Positions 55,074 to 64,000 of a stretch of DNA of 64,000 bases are shown one piece after another; the first letter of the stretch is position 1; every line of letters starts with the position of its first letter. Source of the DNA: Lachnospiraceae bacterium (GTDB taxonomy: Bacteria; Bacillota; Clostridia; Lachnospirales; Lachnospiraceae); NCBI GenBank assembly GCA_024687125.1, contig JAILFA010000012.1, forward strand, positions 1 through 64,000, in the 5' to 3' direction. Both the position numbers and the translations under genes were made by a program. The notes beneath the pieces were generated by a model. It worked only from the letters and a program-made list of their open reading frames with translations, did not search any database and was not told the DNA's origin.

Positions 55074-56246
55074 CTAAAAGTGCTCCCCGACGAAAATGTT
55101 CTTCTCGCGGAACAGCATCCTCAGCATTTCTTCCTTTGCCCTCACGGTAACATCCTCGCGGAGCATTGCTTCGTCAAGGTTTACCGCGCCGACTGCCATC
55201 TGCGAAAGTGCGCGTTCCGAGAGCTCGATGTCGGCTGCTGCCTTTGTCTCGATGACCTTGCTGTCCCTGACACGGAAGGTCCTGTTGTTCTCCTTTATGA
55301 TCTCATCCGTGACCTTTATGACGAGATCGCATCCTGCGGGCTTCCTTATCATCTCCAGCAGTTTTTCGGTGTTGATGACTCTTGCCATGAAATTCTGTCC
55401 GGTCTTTTTTTCTACGTGATAAGAAAGAGGCGATCTGATGATGCGGAGAAGATCGATGCCGAGGGGAAGCGGGAGACTGATCTCTCCGTAATCCGCCTCA
55501 AATCTTGCAAGAAATCCCAGGATCGCGTTAAAACCGTCGCGGCAGGTCCAGGCACACTCCTCCACTTCAAGTATCGCTGCGGGATCGTGCCTGATGTCCG
55601 TAAAGATCAGGTATGCGACCGGCTTCCCGCCTTGTTCGAACAGGTATGAAAACTTCCTGTCCGCAAAGGGCTTGTCGACCTTCATGTGCTCCCGCATCAT
55701 TTCTTCGGTGCGGACTGCAGCCAGATTGAATCCCCGTGCGAATCCGCTGTAGACGGAAAGAAACTCCGTGACCGGATCGCCTGTGTTCCACTTTTTCACC
55801 TCGCCGTCAAAGTGATAGCCCGAAAGAACCGCCGGAGCAAAGGTATATCTGTTCCTGTGGGTGATCGTCTCGTAGCCGGATTTCCTGTAGAACTCGTGCT
55901 TGAACGGAAAAAGTGCAGACAGCACCTCGCCGTTCTTATAAGCATCCTTCAGGAGTTTTTTGAAGATCTCTCTGATCGCTCCGCGGTCGCGGTATTCGGG
56001 CAGCGTCGAAACCGCTCCTACCCCGCCCACAGGAATCTCGTGTCCATCGAGATAAAAGGTGTAGTGATTGTTGATGATCCTGGCCATCAGCGTCCCATCA
56101 TCATCGAAGGCACCCCAGTCACCGCGGTTTGACGCGTCGATCTTTCTGATCTCGGCGTCCGTGTCGTCCGTCCGCACGTGAAAGCAATACGCTGAGATCA
56201 GATATGCTTCCGGCAGTTCGTTTTTTCTGAGTTTTCTGATTTTCAT
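55074..56246 (-). CDS. Eis-like GNAT N-acetyltransferase
   Basis: GGVGAVSTLPEYRDRGAIREIFKKLL; start taken at MKIRKLRKNE. Confidence 0.85.
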   Translation of the reverse strand: MKIRKLRKNELPEAYLISAYCFHVRTDDTDAEIRKIDASNRGDWGAFDDDGTLMARIINNHYTFYLDGHEIPVGGVGAVSTLPEYRDRGAIREIFKKLLKDAYKNGEVLSALFPFKHEFYRKSGYETITHRNRYTFAPAVLSGYHFDGEVKKWNTGDPVTEFLSVYSGFARGFNLAAVRTEEMMREHMKVDKPFADRKFSYLFEQGGKPVAYLIFTDIRHDPAAILEVEECAWTCRDGFNAILGFLARFEADYGEISLPLPLGIDLLRIIRSPLSYHVEKKTGQNFMARVINTEKLLEMIRKPAGCDLVIKVTDEIIKENNRTFRVRDSKVIETKAAADIELSERALSQMAVGAVNLDEAMLREDVTVRAKEEMLRMLFREKNIFVGEHF

Positions 56247-56408
56247 GATCTGAAGCTCCCTGCTGCGGTTATCGTGCTTTTCCATTATACGTCAAAAGAT
56301 CCGTTCCGCCAAACACATCTATGGTCATTCATGCATATTTATGGTACAATTCTGGCTTGGAACGCGAAAAACTGAGGACGCGTATACGGAACAGGGAGGA
56401 AGAAAAAG

Positions 56409-57749
56409 ATGAGCAACAGCAGAGAACGACTGGGGAGCCGTTTGGGCTTCATCATGCTGAGCGCAGGATGTGCGATCGGCTGCGGCAATGTGTGGAAATT
56501 CCCATGGATGACCGGACAGTTCGGAGGCGGCGGTTTTGTGCTGATCTATGTGCTGTGCCTGCTGCTTCTCGGATTTCCGGCTCTCACGATGGAATTCGCC
56601 ATCGGACGTGCTTCACAGGCCAGCCCGGTGCGCATGTACCAGAAGCTTCAAAAGCCAGGACAGAAATGGCATATTCACGGTTATCTGTGCCTCGCCGGCA
56701 ATGTGGCCCTGATGTCCTTCTACACGGTGGTCACCGGCTGGATGATCTATTATTTCCTGATGTTTCTGACCGGCCAGTCCGCCGAACTGGGCTTTGTTAA
56801 GATGATCACCGATCCTTCGGTCAATATCATCTACATGCTCATCGCTGTCGCCCTGGGGTTTGGGATTCTCTGCTTTAACCTGCAGAACGGTCTGGAGCGG
56901 GTGACAAAGTACCTGATGACCGGTCTGCTCATCCTGATGATCGTGCTCGCCGTACGCAGCTTTCTGCTCTCCGGAGCGGCGGAGGGGATCAGTTTCTATC
57001 TGGTGCCAGATTTCTCCAAGATCAACGGCTCGGTGATCGTGGGCGCCATGAACCAGGCCTTCTTCACGCTGAGCATCGGCATCGGCTGCATGTCCATCTT
57101 CGGCAGCTATATCGGCAAGGAGCGCTCGCTCCCCGGTGAAAGCCTGCACGTGATCCTGCTTGATACGATGGTCGCCATCATGGCCGGCCTCATCATCTTC
57201 CCGGCCTGCTTCACCTACGATATCGAGGTCAATGCCGGTCCGTCCCTGCTGTTTGACACCATGGCGACGGTTTTCAACAACATGAACGGCGGACGGATCT
57301 GGGGGAGTCTCTTCTTCCTGTTCATGGTCTTTGCGGCTTTCTCCACGGAGCTTGCCGTGTTCGAGAACATCCTGGCCTGTGTACGCGAGATGACCGGCTG
57401 GAGCCGTCCAAAGGGCTGTCTCGTCAGCGGGATCGGGGTCGCTCTTCTTTCCTCTACGACTGCGTTGGGCTACAGTGTCTTACATTTTCAGCCCTTTGCG
57501 GAAGGAACGGCCTGGCTGGATTTCTGGGATTTCATTGTGAGCACGAACCTCCTGCCGATCGGCGCCATCCTGTTCAGCCTCTTCTGCTGCACGAAACTGG
57601 GGTGGGGCTGGGATGCTTTTGTCGCGGAGGCGAATTCCGGCAAAGGGCTGAAGATCCGCCCCTGGATGAAGCCGATCTTCCAGTTCTTTGTCCCAATCTG
57701 TGTGGCTGCTCTTTATATCTACGGACTGGTCACCTTTTCCTGGCATTAA
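56409..57749 (+). CDS. Neurotransmitter:sodium symporter (SNF) family transporter
   Basis: 446 aa; SRLGFIMLSAGCAIGCGNVWKFPWMTGQFGGGGFVLIYVLCLLLLGFPALTMEFAIGR. Confidence 0.95.
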   Translation: MSNSRERLGSRLGFIMLSAGCAIGCGNVWKFPWMTGQFGGGGFVLIYVLCLLLLGFPALTMEFAIGRASQASPVRMYQKLQKPGQKWHIHGYLCLAGNVALMSFYTVVTGWMIYYFLMFLTGQSAELGFVKMITDPSVNIIYMLIAVALGFGILCFNLQNGLERVTKYLMTGLLILMIVLAVRSFLLSGAAEGISFYLVPDFSKINGSVIVGAMNQAFFTLSIGIGCMSIFGSYIGKERSLPGESLHVILLDTMVAIMAGLIIFPACFTYDIEVNAGPSLLFDTMATVFNNMNGGRIWGSLFFLFMVFAAFSTELAVFENILACVREMTGWSRPKGCLVSGIGVALLSSTTALGYSVLHFQPFAEGTAWLDFWDFIVSTNLLPIGAILFSLFCCTKLGWGWDAFVAEANSGKGLKIRPWMKPIFQFFVPICVAALYIYGLVTFSWH

Positions 57750-57768
57750 AGTCACAAAATATATAAAA

Positions 57769-57797
57769 ATCGGGGCGTCCCGCGCGGGCGCCCCGAT
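57769..57797. terminator. Bidirectional terminator-like hairpin
   Basis: ATCGGGGCG-TCCCGCGCGGG-CGCCCCGAT between convergent genes. Confidence 0.75.
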
Positions 57798-57836
57798 CAT
57801 ATAAAAGGTATGACCTTCATATTTCGGAGGATACTC

Positions 57837-58634
57837 TCACAGCTTCTTCCCCTGCAGGATCATGGAAAGCGGAAAACCACGATGATCCAGGGAAGAAAAA
57901 CCGCCGCTTATATCGTAGTCAAACTCCTGAAGTCCTGTGATAACAATTCCGTTATGACACATTCCGTTTATGATCTCCGACATCGGATGCGTATAATCAG
58001 TAAACGTCTTCGAGCGATAGCTCTTCTGCGTCATATAATACATCCCCTCGTTTCCGGTCCATTCATGCTCGAAATATGAATAATGACATTCCGTCCTGTG
58101 CTCCGGATCAAATTCCTCTTCCCCCTCCGTGGCAAGCATATTCGTGCAGGGGTGCTGTTCGTTAAGCACGATCACAGCTCCGGGCTTCATGCATTTTTCC
58201 ACGATCGCAAAAAAACGTTCCAGATCGTCAAACCAGCATAACGCGCCTATCGTAATGATCACAATGTCAAACTGTTCCTTGAAGCTGTCGTCAATATCAT
58301 AGATATTTACTGCTTCAAATGTACAAGGCAGGTTCAATTCTTTTGCTTTTTCATTTGCAAAAGCGACCTGATTCTCGGCAATATCAAAGCCGATTCCTTT
58401 TGCTGCTTTTCCGCTTTTCACCAAAGAAAGCAGTTCCCGGCCGTTATTGCAGCAGAAGTGACCGATCGTTTTTCCTGCGGTATCAATGTTTCGCAGGACA
58501 TCAGCCATTTCTTTTTCAAAAAACGGATAGTCTTCTTTCCGTATGCGCTCGGTTATATCGGCGCCCCAGGATGCGTCCCTGTTATCAAAAGCCTCCTCCC
58601 ATGCCGCCTTATTGCCTTCAATATACTTCTCCAT
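57837..58634 (-). CDS. Class I SAM-dependent methyltransferase
   Basis: 265 aa; TIGHFCCNNGRELLSLVKSG, FDIVIITIGALCWFDDLERFF. Confidence 0.85.
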   Translation of the reverse strand: MEKYIEGNKAAWEEAFDNRDASWGADITERIRKEDYPFFEKEMADVLRNIDTAGKTIGHFCCNNGRELLSLVKSGKAAKGIGFDIAENQVAFANEKAKELNLPCTFEAVNIYDIDDSFKEQFDIVIITIGALCWFDDLERFFAIVEKCMKPGAVIVLNEQHPCTNMLATEGEEEFDPEHRTECHYSYFEHEWTGNEGMYYMTQKSYRSKTFTDYTHPMSEIINGMCHNGIVITGLQEFDYDISGGFSSLDHRGFPLSMILQGKKL

Positions 58635-58658
58635 AGGATCTCCTCTTCCTTCGTATGA

Positions 58659-59129
58659 TCAAGCGCAGGAATTCAAAGACATTACGTAGATCTGGCAGGG
58701 ATTGGCCTCATCCCAAAGGAGAGGGAATACCTCAAACTCCCTGAAGCCGCAGCTTATATAGAAAAGATTTGTCCTGTCATAATCATCGTACACGCCCATC
58801 TTCACCGTCTTAACCTGCATGAATTCGTATCCTTCGTCCTTCGCTGCTTCTTTGGCTTTTTCTACAAGTTCCCGGCCGACCCCGTTTCTGTGATATTCCT
58901 TCATTACACCCATAACGGCAAGTTCAACCGTAGCATTTCCCGTTTTCTTCAGGCATAGGAATCCCATGATCCGATCACCATCCTTTGCCGCAAGAAATGT
59001 CCAGTCTGCGCAGTCATGGATATAGCCCTCCCGGCTCTCTTCGACCTCAAACCATTCCGTAAGGGCCTCAAGCACTGTTCTGGCGATCGCTCTTTTTTCT
59101 TCCGGATCCTTTATTGCTTCAACCATCAT
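58659..59129 (-). CDS. GNAT N-acetyltransferase
   Basis: 156 aa; VELAVMGVMKEYHRNGVGRELVEKAKEAAKDEGYEFMQVKTV. Confidence 0.88.
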   Translation of the reverse strand: MMVEAIKDPEEKRAIARTVLEALTEWFEVEESREGYIHDCADWTFLAAKDGDRIMGFLCLKKTGNATVELAVMGVMKEYHRNGVGRELVEKAKEAAKDEGYEFMQVKTVKMGVYDDYDRTNLFYISCGFREFEVFPLLWDEANPCQIYVMSLNSCA

Positions 59130-59144
59130 TTTCCGATCCTTTCC

Positions 59145-59513
59145 TTACTTCTGTGTTTCATCGGGATAATCCCAGAATCCGCCGGTATGGAAGTTTTCAT
59201 TTCCCAGCGGCTTTGCCGTCAATCTGAAGATCACGCAGCCATCCGGACACACAACAGTTTTTGTATACTTTCCGTCACCGCCGACTCTGGTAAGATCACC
59301 GCCGCTTCTGACAGCTTCCATCAGAGGATACAGCATCATCATTGTCTTTGAACAGATTCCGTAACCATCCTTATTAACCGGGCATCCATAGGTGCATTGA
59401 TAGACATCACCGATCTCTTCACCATTACGGCAATATCTTTCTGTATGATCCCCATGCAGAAAGCCGGTCACCTCCACAGTAAACTCGTATTCTTCGTCAT
59501 ACCATTTTTTCAT
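59145..59513 (-). CDS. TIGR04076-like family protein
   Basis: 122 aa; CPDGCVIFRLTAK, Cys-rich. Confidence 0.65.
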   Translation of the reverse strand: MKKWYDEEYEFTVEVTGFLHGDHTERYCRNGEEIGDVYQCTYGCPVNKDGYGICSKTMMMLYPLMEAVRSGGDLTRVGGDGKYTKTVVCPDGCVIFRLTAKPLGNENFHTGGFWDYPDETQK

Positions 59514-60262
59514 GATTTCTCTCCATTAACAATTTTCCGTATCGCACGCGCGTACTGATCTGCATGATTGATCGAAAACTCTCCGTGCCTCAGCCCCTTC
59601 AGGCGGTGCAGCTTACAGGAGGGATGCATCCGGCAGATGGTTTCTGCGGAGCGAAGAATCTCCCGAGTTTCTTTTTCGCCGAAATATACGTGTATCCCGG
59701 CAGATGATTCCCTGAAAGTGTCCTTCATGGAATATGCGGTATTTGCCTTCAGAAACGCGATCATGTCCTGTTTTTTTATCCGGCAGGTATCCCTGTAATA
59801 ATCCTCGAACAGATCCGGCCTGATATGCAGAGACTGAAACTGCAGTCTCGCAAAGCCCCTGCGGCTGATCAATCCATAGCAGCTCCCAAAGGTCGGTGCG
59901 ATCAGCTTATTTGTCAGTTTTGAAGGGATCACAGCCGCACTTTCGACCAGCGCGTAAGAGCAGATATCTTTGCGCTGTGATAACATATCCAGCAGGATCT
60001 GTCCGCCCAGCGAAAGACCTCCGATCAGCAAAACCGAACCGGACAGTTTTTCATCAATGAACGAAATGATCTCTGATGCATTCTCCTCGATCGTCGTAAA
60101 CGGCCGGTCACTTCCGGCATGTCCGTCCAGGATCGGAAGGATGACGTGATACTTATCCTGAAGGAGTTCGGCTGCTTCCCGATAATTCCACCACGATAAT
60201 CCGCCGCCATGCAGCAAGAGAATAGTATCTTTTTGATCTGTACCGTACTCCTTGATTCTCAT
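59510..60262 (-). CDS. Alpha/beta hydrolase
   Basis: LLLHGGGLSWWNYREAAELL, LLIGGLSLGGQILLDML; start taken at MRIKEYG (ATGA overlap with upstream gene). Confidence 0.85.
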   Translation of the reverse strand: MRIKEYGTDQKDTILLLHGGGLSWWNYREAAELLQDKYHVILPILDGHAGSDRPFTTIEENASEIISFIDEKLSGSVLLIGGLSLGGQILLDMLSQRKDICSYALVESAAVIPSKLTNKLIAPTFGSCYGLISRRGFARLQFQSLHIRPDLFEDYYRDTCRIKKQDMIAFLKANTAYSMKDTFRESSAGIHVYFGEKETREILRSAETICRMHPSCKLHRLKGLRHGEFSINHADQYARAIRKIVNGEKS

Positions 60263-60846
60263 TTCTTTATTGTTTTCATCGGCTCTCCCCACATCCCCAG
60301 TGCTTTGCCGTCATAGCTCAGATAGGTTTTGGCTGTGGTTCTGATCGGTGCAATGCGTGCAAGCTTTTGCTCCACCGTTTCATCGGATGACAGCGACTCA
60401 TCCTGGAGAACATTTCTGATTTTGCAGAGCATCACTTTTCCGTCATGTTTGGAAATGAAATCCGTCACCTCCAGTTCATAGCTGACCGGAGATTTATTAA
60501 GGATCGGAACATTCAGGACCTCGCCCTTTCCGATATCCAGATCGATCTTCATTTTGTCCGGGTTTTTTCCGCTGACGCATCCGAGATAGTCGGCGACAGC
60601 CAGAAGCTCTTCTGTCACCAGATTCGCGGAAAACACCTTGTCACGCTCAATATTCCTCTTCGTAAGCTTGTCTCCGCCCATACAGCACATAACGCCGAGC
60701 TCGCCGTCCCAGATGTAACTGAGCCAGCAGAAAAGACCGAAGTCGGGATTTCCGTTCTCGTCATAGGTGCCATACAGGAACAGCGTCTGCGGACAATAAT
60801 CATTGTTTGGATTCATACTGATCTTTGACATTTTGTATCCTCCCAT
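60259..60846 (-). CDS. Flavin reductase family protein
   Basis: 195 aa; MSKISMNPNNDYCPQTLFLYGTYDENGNPDFGLFCWLSYIWDGELGVMCCMGG. Confidence 0.75.
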   Translation of the reverse strand: MGGYKMSKISMNPNNDYCPQTLFLYGTYDENGNPDFGLFCWLSYIWDGELGVMCCMGGDKLTKRNIERDKVFSANLVTEELLAVADYLGCVSGKNPDKMKIDLDIGKGEVLNVPILNKSPVSYELEVTDFISKHDGKVMLCKIRNVLQDESLSSDETVEQKLARIAPIRTTAKTYLSYDGKALGMWGEPMKTIKK

Positions 60847-60861
60847 ATTCTTTTGATACTG

Positions 60862-61476
60862 CTAAACCAAAAACAGCAGCCCGATAAACATTACCGCTCC
60901 GGCCACGTTTCCTTTGGCAGGGATCTTCGTCGGAGCTATAGGGAGCATGATGACTGCTGTGTTGAATACGCATCCCCACGCGGGAAGTCCTGTCATGCCC
61001 CGCACCACCATGACAAACAGTGTTACAAGCAAGGTGAGCCAGCCGGCATAGCCTGCCGCCATTGTAGATATGGTCTTTTTCTGAAGCTCCAGCATGGCTG
61101 TACGTGCCTCGGCCGTTCGTCCCAAACGGATATACCCCCACTCTACGACGCCGCACAGCACGTGGTGCACTACGATGGAAACAAGGAACACTACTGTCGC
61201 GATAAACATGATATTGGCTGCCGTCCCGGAATACTCCTTCATCCAGAAGCACAGCGCAAAGTACCCGAATCCGAAAAGCGTTATCGCGAATGTTCCCATG
61301 ATCATCGATGCCAGGGGGAATGACAAAGGCATATCGGCAAACATCGCCGACATCTTATCCTGATCGCTGATATCCTTAAAATTCAGCCTGCCCCTGGGCG
61401 AGTAACTCAGCAGGCAGTCGCTGATCCCGCACAGGATATGTCCGATAATTGCAAGGACTATTGCTGTCTTGATCAT
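60862..61476 (-). CDS. Multi-pass membrane protein (DUF6796-like)
   Basis: 204 aa; several hydrophobic segments. Confidence 0.6.
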   Translation of the reverse strand: MIKTAIVLAIIGHILCGISDCLLSYSPRGRLNFKDISDQDKMSAMFADMPLSFPLASMIMGTFAITLFGFGYFALCFWMKEYSGTAANIMFIATVVFLVSIVVHHVLCGVVEWGYIRLGRTAEARTAMLELQKKTISTMAAGYAGWLTLLVTLFVMVVRGMTGLPAWGCVFNTAVIMLPIAPTKIPAKGNVAGAVMFIGLLFLV

Positions 61477-61486
61477 CCTTTACACC

Positions 61487-61975
61487 TTATTCCTGCAGTT
61501 CTTTCACCATATATCCGCACGTAAACGGGAAAAAGTCATACTTCTTCGTTCCGGTGTGAACTGCTCCGTTCTGTTCATACCATTTTCTGAGAATACGGTT
61601 TTCTTCAACAATTCCTATGTTTATAAGCCTGCGCCCCCGGCTTTTTGCCGATTCATATGCATGCTTAAGTAATTCCTTTCCGATCCCGCAGTGCCTGAAT
61701 TCCGGAAGAACGGAAAGATTATTGAGTTCACATTCATTGTTATCCAGCATCAGCAGCGAATAATACCCGCATATTACCCCATCCTGTTCGTAGACAAACA
61801 TCAGACGCGGTTCATTTTCCAGCTGACTGTAAAGTCGTTCTTCGGTCATTGCGAAAGCCGTGAATCTTGGCGCATTCTCCAAAGTAAGACCAAATTCATC
61901 TGCAACCGTCTGAAAACTCTTTCTGATAATATCTACACATACAGGAACATCGCTCTTTTTGACTTCTCTGATCAT
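61487..61975 (-). CDS. GNAT N-acetyltransferase
   Basis: LNNLSVLPEFRHCGIGKELLKHAYESAKSRG; start taken at MIREVKKSD. Confidence 0.88.
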   Translation of the reverse strand: MIREVKKSDVPVCVDIIRKSFQTVADEFGLTLENAPRFTAFAMTEERLYSQLENEPRLMFVYEQDGVICGYYSLLMLDNNECELNNLSVLPEFRHCGIGKELLKHAYESAKSRGRRLINIGIVEENRILRKWYEQNGAVHTGTKKYDFFPFTCGYMVKELQE

Positions 61976-62146
61976 TTTCTCGTTCCCTCGATCGACTCTG
62001 CTATAATCCTGAGATTGACTAAAACATCCGACAATCATTCTATCACAGTTGTCCTGCCGAAAGAAGAGATAATGGGTGCATTTGCGCAACAGATAGATTA
62101 TAATATTGCAGTCCGGTTTTGCATTTGATCTTCGGAGGAGAAAACT

Positions 62147-62707
62147 ATGGTTTTATTTGTAAACGCGTGCGTCAGAGGGGAATCTCGCACCAAACGGCTC
62201 GCGGATGCATTGATACAAAAACTGAATTGTGAAGTGACAGAAGTAAAGCTTTCAGAAATCAGCTTTCCGATTGCAGATGCCGGTTTTCTGACAAAAAGGG
62301 ATTCTCTGATCGCAGCTGCCGCATGGTCGGATCCGATGTTCGATCTTGCCAGACAGTTTGCCGGGGCCTCTATGATCATTATTGCCGCGCCATACTGGGA
62401 TCTATCCTTTCCGGCGGCACTTAAGCAGTACTTTGAGCAGATCAATGTGATGGGGATCACATTCCAATACACACCGGAAGGAACACCTGAACCGCTCTGC
62501 AGCGCGAAAAAGCTCTACTACGTCACGACTGCCGGAGGCGCCTTTGTCCCCGAGGAATTCGGCTTCGGATATGTAAAAACGATGGCACAGAGTTTTTACG
62601 GAATACATGATGTAGAATTGATCAAGGCTGTTGGACTTGATATCGACGGAGCTGATGTTGAACAGATCATGAACGATTCGATCAGCTCTATTCCGGATCT
62701 TGCCTAA
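62147..62707 (+). CDS. Flavodoxin-fold NAD(P)H oxidoreductase (AzoR-like)
   Basis: 186 aa; FVNACVRGESRTKRLADALI, APYWDLSFPAALKQYFEQINVMGITFQYTPEG. Confidence 0.88.
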   Translation: MVLFVNACVRGESRTKRLADALIQKLNCEVTEVKLSEISFPIADAGFLTKRDSLIAAAAWSDPMFDLARQFAGASMIIIAAPYWDLSFPAALKQYFEQINVMGITFQYTPEGTPEPLCSAKKLYYVTTAGGAFVPEEFGFGYVKTMAQSFYGIHDVELIKAVGLDIDGADVEQIMNDSISSIPDLA

Positions 62708-63051
62708 AGGCTTTGCTTTCCATATTTACTGAATATTATCTTATAAACAAAAACGAGAATGGGTATCCCGCCCAAGGTGCCGATCGCAAGCACCGCGCCG
62801 GCCGCATCCATCTGAAAAAGTCCCATGACGGCACCTATCCAAAAAACCGTGGAGTAGCAGATCCACATGATGCCATTCGCTCTGTTATAAGCAGGTATAT
62901 CTGATATCTCACTTTCTTTGACGGTACTGCCTGACCAGAACCACATCGGTTTTTTTCGATTCCAGGCATATATGCCGAGACCGGTAAAAAAGGCACCAAT
63001 GGGGATCGTGATGAGGAGCCATATCAGGGTTGCCGCAGTCATTGATCTCAT
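62704..63051 (-). CDS. Small membrane protein
   Basis: 115 aa with several TM segments. Confidence 0.65.
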   Translation of the reverse strand: MRSMTAATLIWLLITIPIGAFFTGLGIYAWNRKKPMWFWSGSTVKESEISDIPAYNRANGIMWICYSTVFWIGAVMGLFQMDAAGAVLAIGTLGGIPILVFVYKIIFSKYGKQSL

Positions 63052-63542
63052 TACTCCGTAATCATATCCGCAATCTGTTCAACCGTTAATCCGGTTGTAT
63101 CAATAACGTTTTCTGCCGATTCGAAATATGACAGGGATGCGATACTCGCGTTGAACCACTGATCGGTTCTCCATTCGCATTGATGATCCTTCTCCCAGCG
63201 CTCAGCAAGGCACTCCCTGCTGCAGACAAGTGTTACACTGTTTACATCTGCCTGGAGCGTGGTAAGCCCGTCAATCATGCTCCGGTACACCTGCGGATCA
63301 TCCATCAGCCATGCAAGAACGACCATGCTGCATTCGGAACATCTTTTGTAGTTTCCGATCATATGAAGAATATTGTCGACAGCCATCGCCCTCGTTTCCG
63401 GATTTCCGACAAACGGATGGATATCCATACACCAGTCCCCGTCAATAAACGCGGTTCCGGGATTCCTCTCTGCTATGGCTTTCCCTATGGTTGTTTTTCC
63501 CACACCCATAGGCCCGTTTATGATGATCACCTTCATATTCAT
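63051..63542 (-). CDS. P-loop kinase-like protein (AAA family)
   Basis: MKVIIINGPMGVGKTTIGKAIAERNPGTAFIDGDWCMDIHPF; ORF track start 63680 rejected because it enters the tRNA gene. Confidence 0.85.
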   Translation of the reverse strand: MNMKVIIINGPMGVGKTTIGKAIAERNPGTAFIDGDWCMDIHPFVGNPETRAMAVDNILHMIGNYKRCSECSMVVLAWLMDDPQVYRSMIDGLTTLQADVNSVTLVCSRECLAERWEKDHQCEWRTDQWFNASIASLSYFESAENVIDTTGLTVEQIADMITE

Positions 63543-63622
63543 GCCTCGATTACTCTCAGGGAGTTTTACGAAGATAATTATAAATGATACTGTTTTGATT
63601 GCCAACGATAAGAATTCCTTAC

Positions 63623-63694
63623 TCCTGACAGATGGACTTGAACCATCAACCTCCCGCATATCAGGCGGGTACTCTGCCATTGCGCTATGTCAGG
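63623..63694 (-). tRNA. tRNA-Ile(GAT)-like, atypical
   Basis: CCTGACA...CCCGC CTGATAT GCGGG...GATGG TTCAAGT CCATC TGTCAGG A; one D-stem mismatch; no encoded CCA. Confidence 0.65.
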
Positions 63695-63695
63695 T

Positions 63696-63768
63696 TATTG
63701 CTGCCCGGACTTGAACCGGGATCTGTGCTTTAGGAGAGCACTGTCCTGATCCATTAGACTACAGCAAT
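63696..63768 (-). tRNA. tRNA-Arg(CCT)
   Basis: ATTGCTG...GTGCT CTCCTAA AGCAC...CCCGG TTCAAGT CCGGG CAGCAAT A. Confidence 0.85.
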
Positions 63769-63771
63769 TTA

Positions 63772-63844
63772 TGTTCCGTACAGGATTCGAACCCGTATTA
63801 TGCGGGTAGAGGCCGCATGTCCTGATCCGTTAGACGAACGGAAC
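63772..63844 (-). tRNA. tRNA-Arg(TCT)
   Basis: GTTCCGT...TGCGG CCTCTAC CCGCA...ACGGG TTCGAAT CCTGT ACGGAAC A. Confidence 0.88.
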
Positions 63845-63848
63845 AAAG

Positions 63849-63937
63849 CGACAGCACCCGGACTTGAACCGGGACACCGGCTTTTACACCGATGGACGGA
63901 TTAGCAATCCGCTGGCTTACCATTGGCCCATGCTGTC
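63849..63937 (-). tRNA. tRNA-Ser(GCT)
   Basis: Class II tRNA with long variable arm, anticodon GCT, G73 discriminator. Confidence 0.85.
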
Positions 63938-63965
63938 AAATTTCCATATTTCACGACAGGGGCGG

Positions 63966-64000
63966 GGCGCTGGACGTCCAGTGGACGTCCGTTTAGCGCC
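63966..64000. other. Strong compound hairpin at window end with two palindromic GGACGTCC units
   Basis: GGCGCT GGACGTCC AGT GGACGTCC GTTT AGCGCC. Confidence 0.65.

Noticed and set aside
63543-63680. N-terminal extension of the kinase ORF (start 63680)
   Set aside because: Overlaps the tRNA-like gene at 63623-63694; the true start is at MNMKVIIINGPMGVGKTT.
57837-64000. Prophage or integrative element call
   Set aside because: No integrase, structural, portal or relaxase genes visible; tRNA cluster alone is insufficient.

Overview
Window from a GC-rich Firmicute, probably Lachnospiraceae-like (inferred from gene content). From 1 to about 38.9 kb every supported gene is on the minus strand; after that the strands are mixed. 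The core blocks are prfC, rpsO-pnp with its intergenic hairpin, and dgt-dnaG-rpoD. A conserved rpoD..trmK-nif3 neighbourhood is interrupted by a ~9.3 kb type IV pilus (T4P) operon plus a GH2 beta-mannosidase. Accessory content includes a LacI-regulated LplB/YtcP-type sugar ABC transporter, GH51 and GH32 glycosidases, a diguanylate cyclase, a RelA/SpoT-domain protein, a KaiC-like/PPDK-like ATP-grasp protein with a cytidylyltransferase, and a run of small single-gene enzymes ending in a four-tRNA cluster. No CRISPR array, transposase, integrase or prophage was seen. Strongest items for follow-up: (1) housekeeping sigma factor with four copies of a ~30-aa [30 protein letters not shown] module plus 13 EKKxx pentapeptides in its N-terminal extension; (2) FrcK-like kinase-GH32 fusion that keeps a perfect internal Shine-Dalgarno and ATG at the junction; (3) secreted L,D-transpeptidase-HAD phosphatase fusion; (4) PilM-PilN fusion with a charged insert; (5) near-palindromic operators shared by lacI and the ABC transporter; (6) MerR-type 19-bp-spacer promoter; (7) pseudogene with two in-frame stops; (8) 30-aa lipoprotein ORF. 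All calls come from reading the sequence and supplied ORFs; no searches were run.
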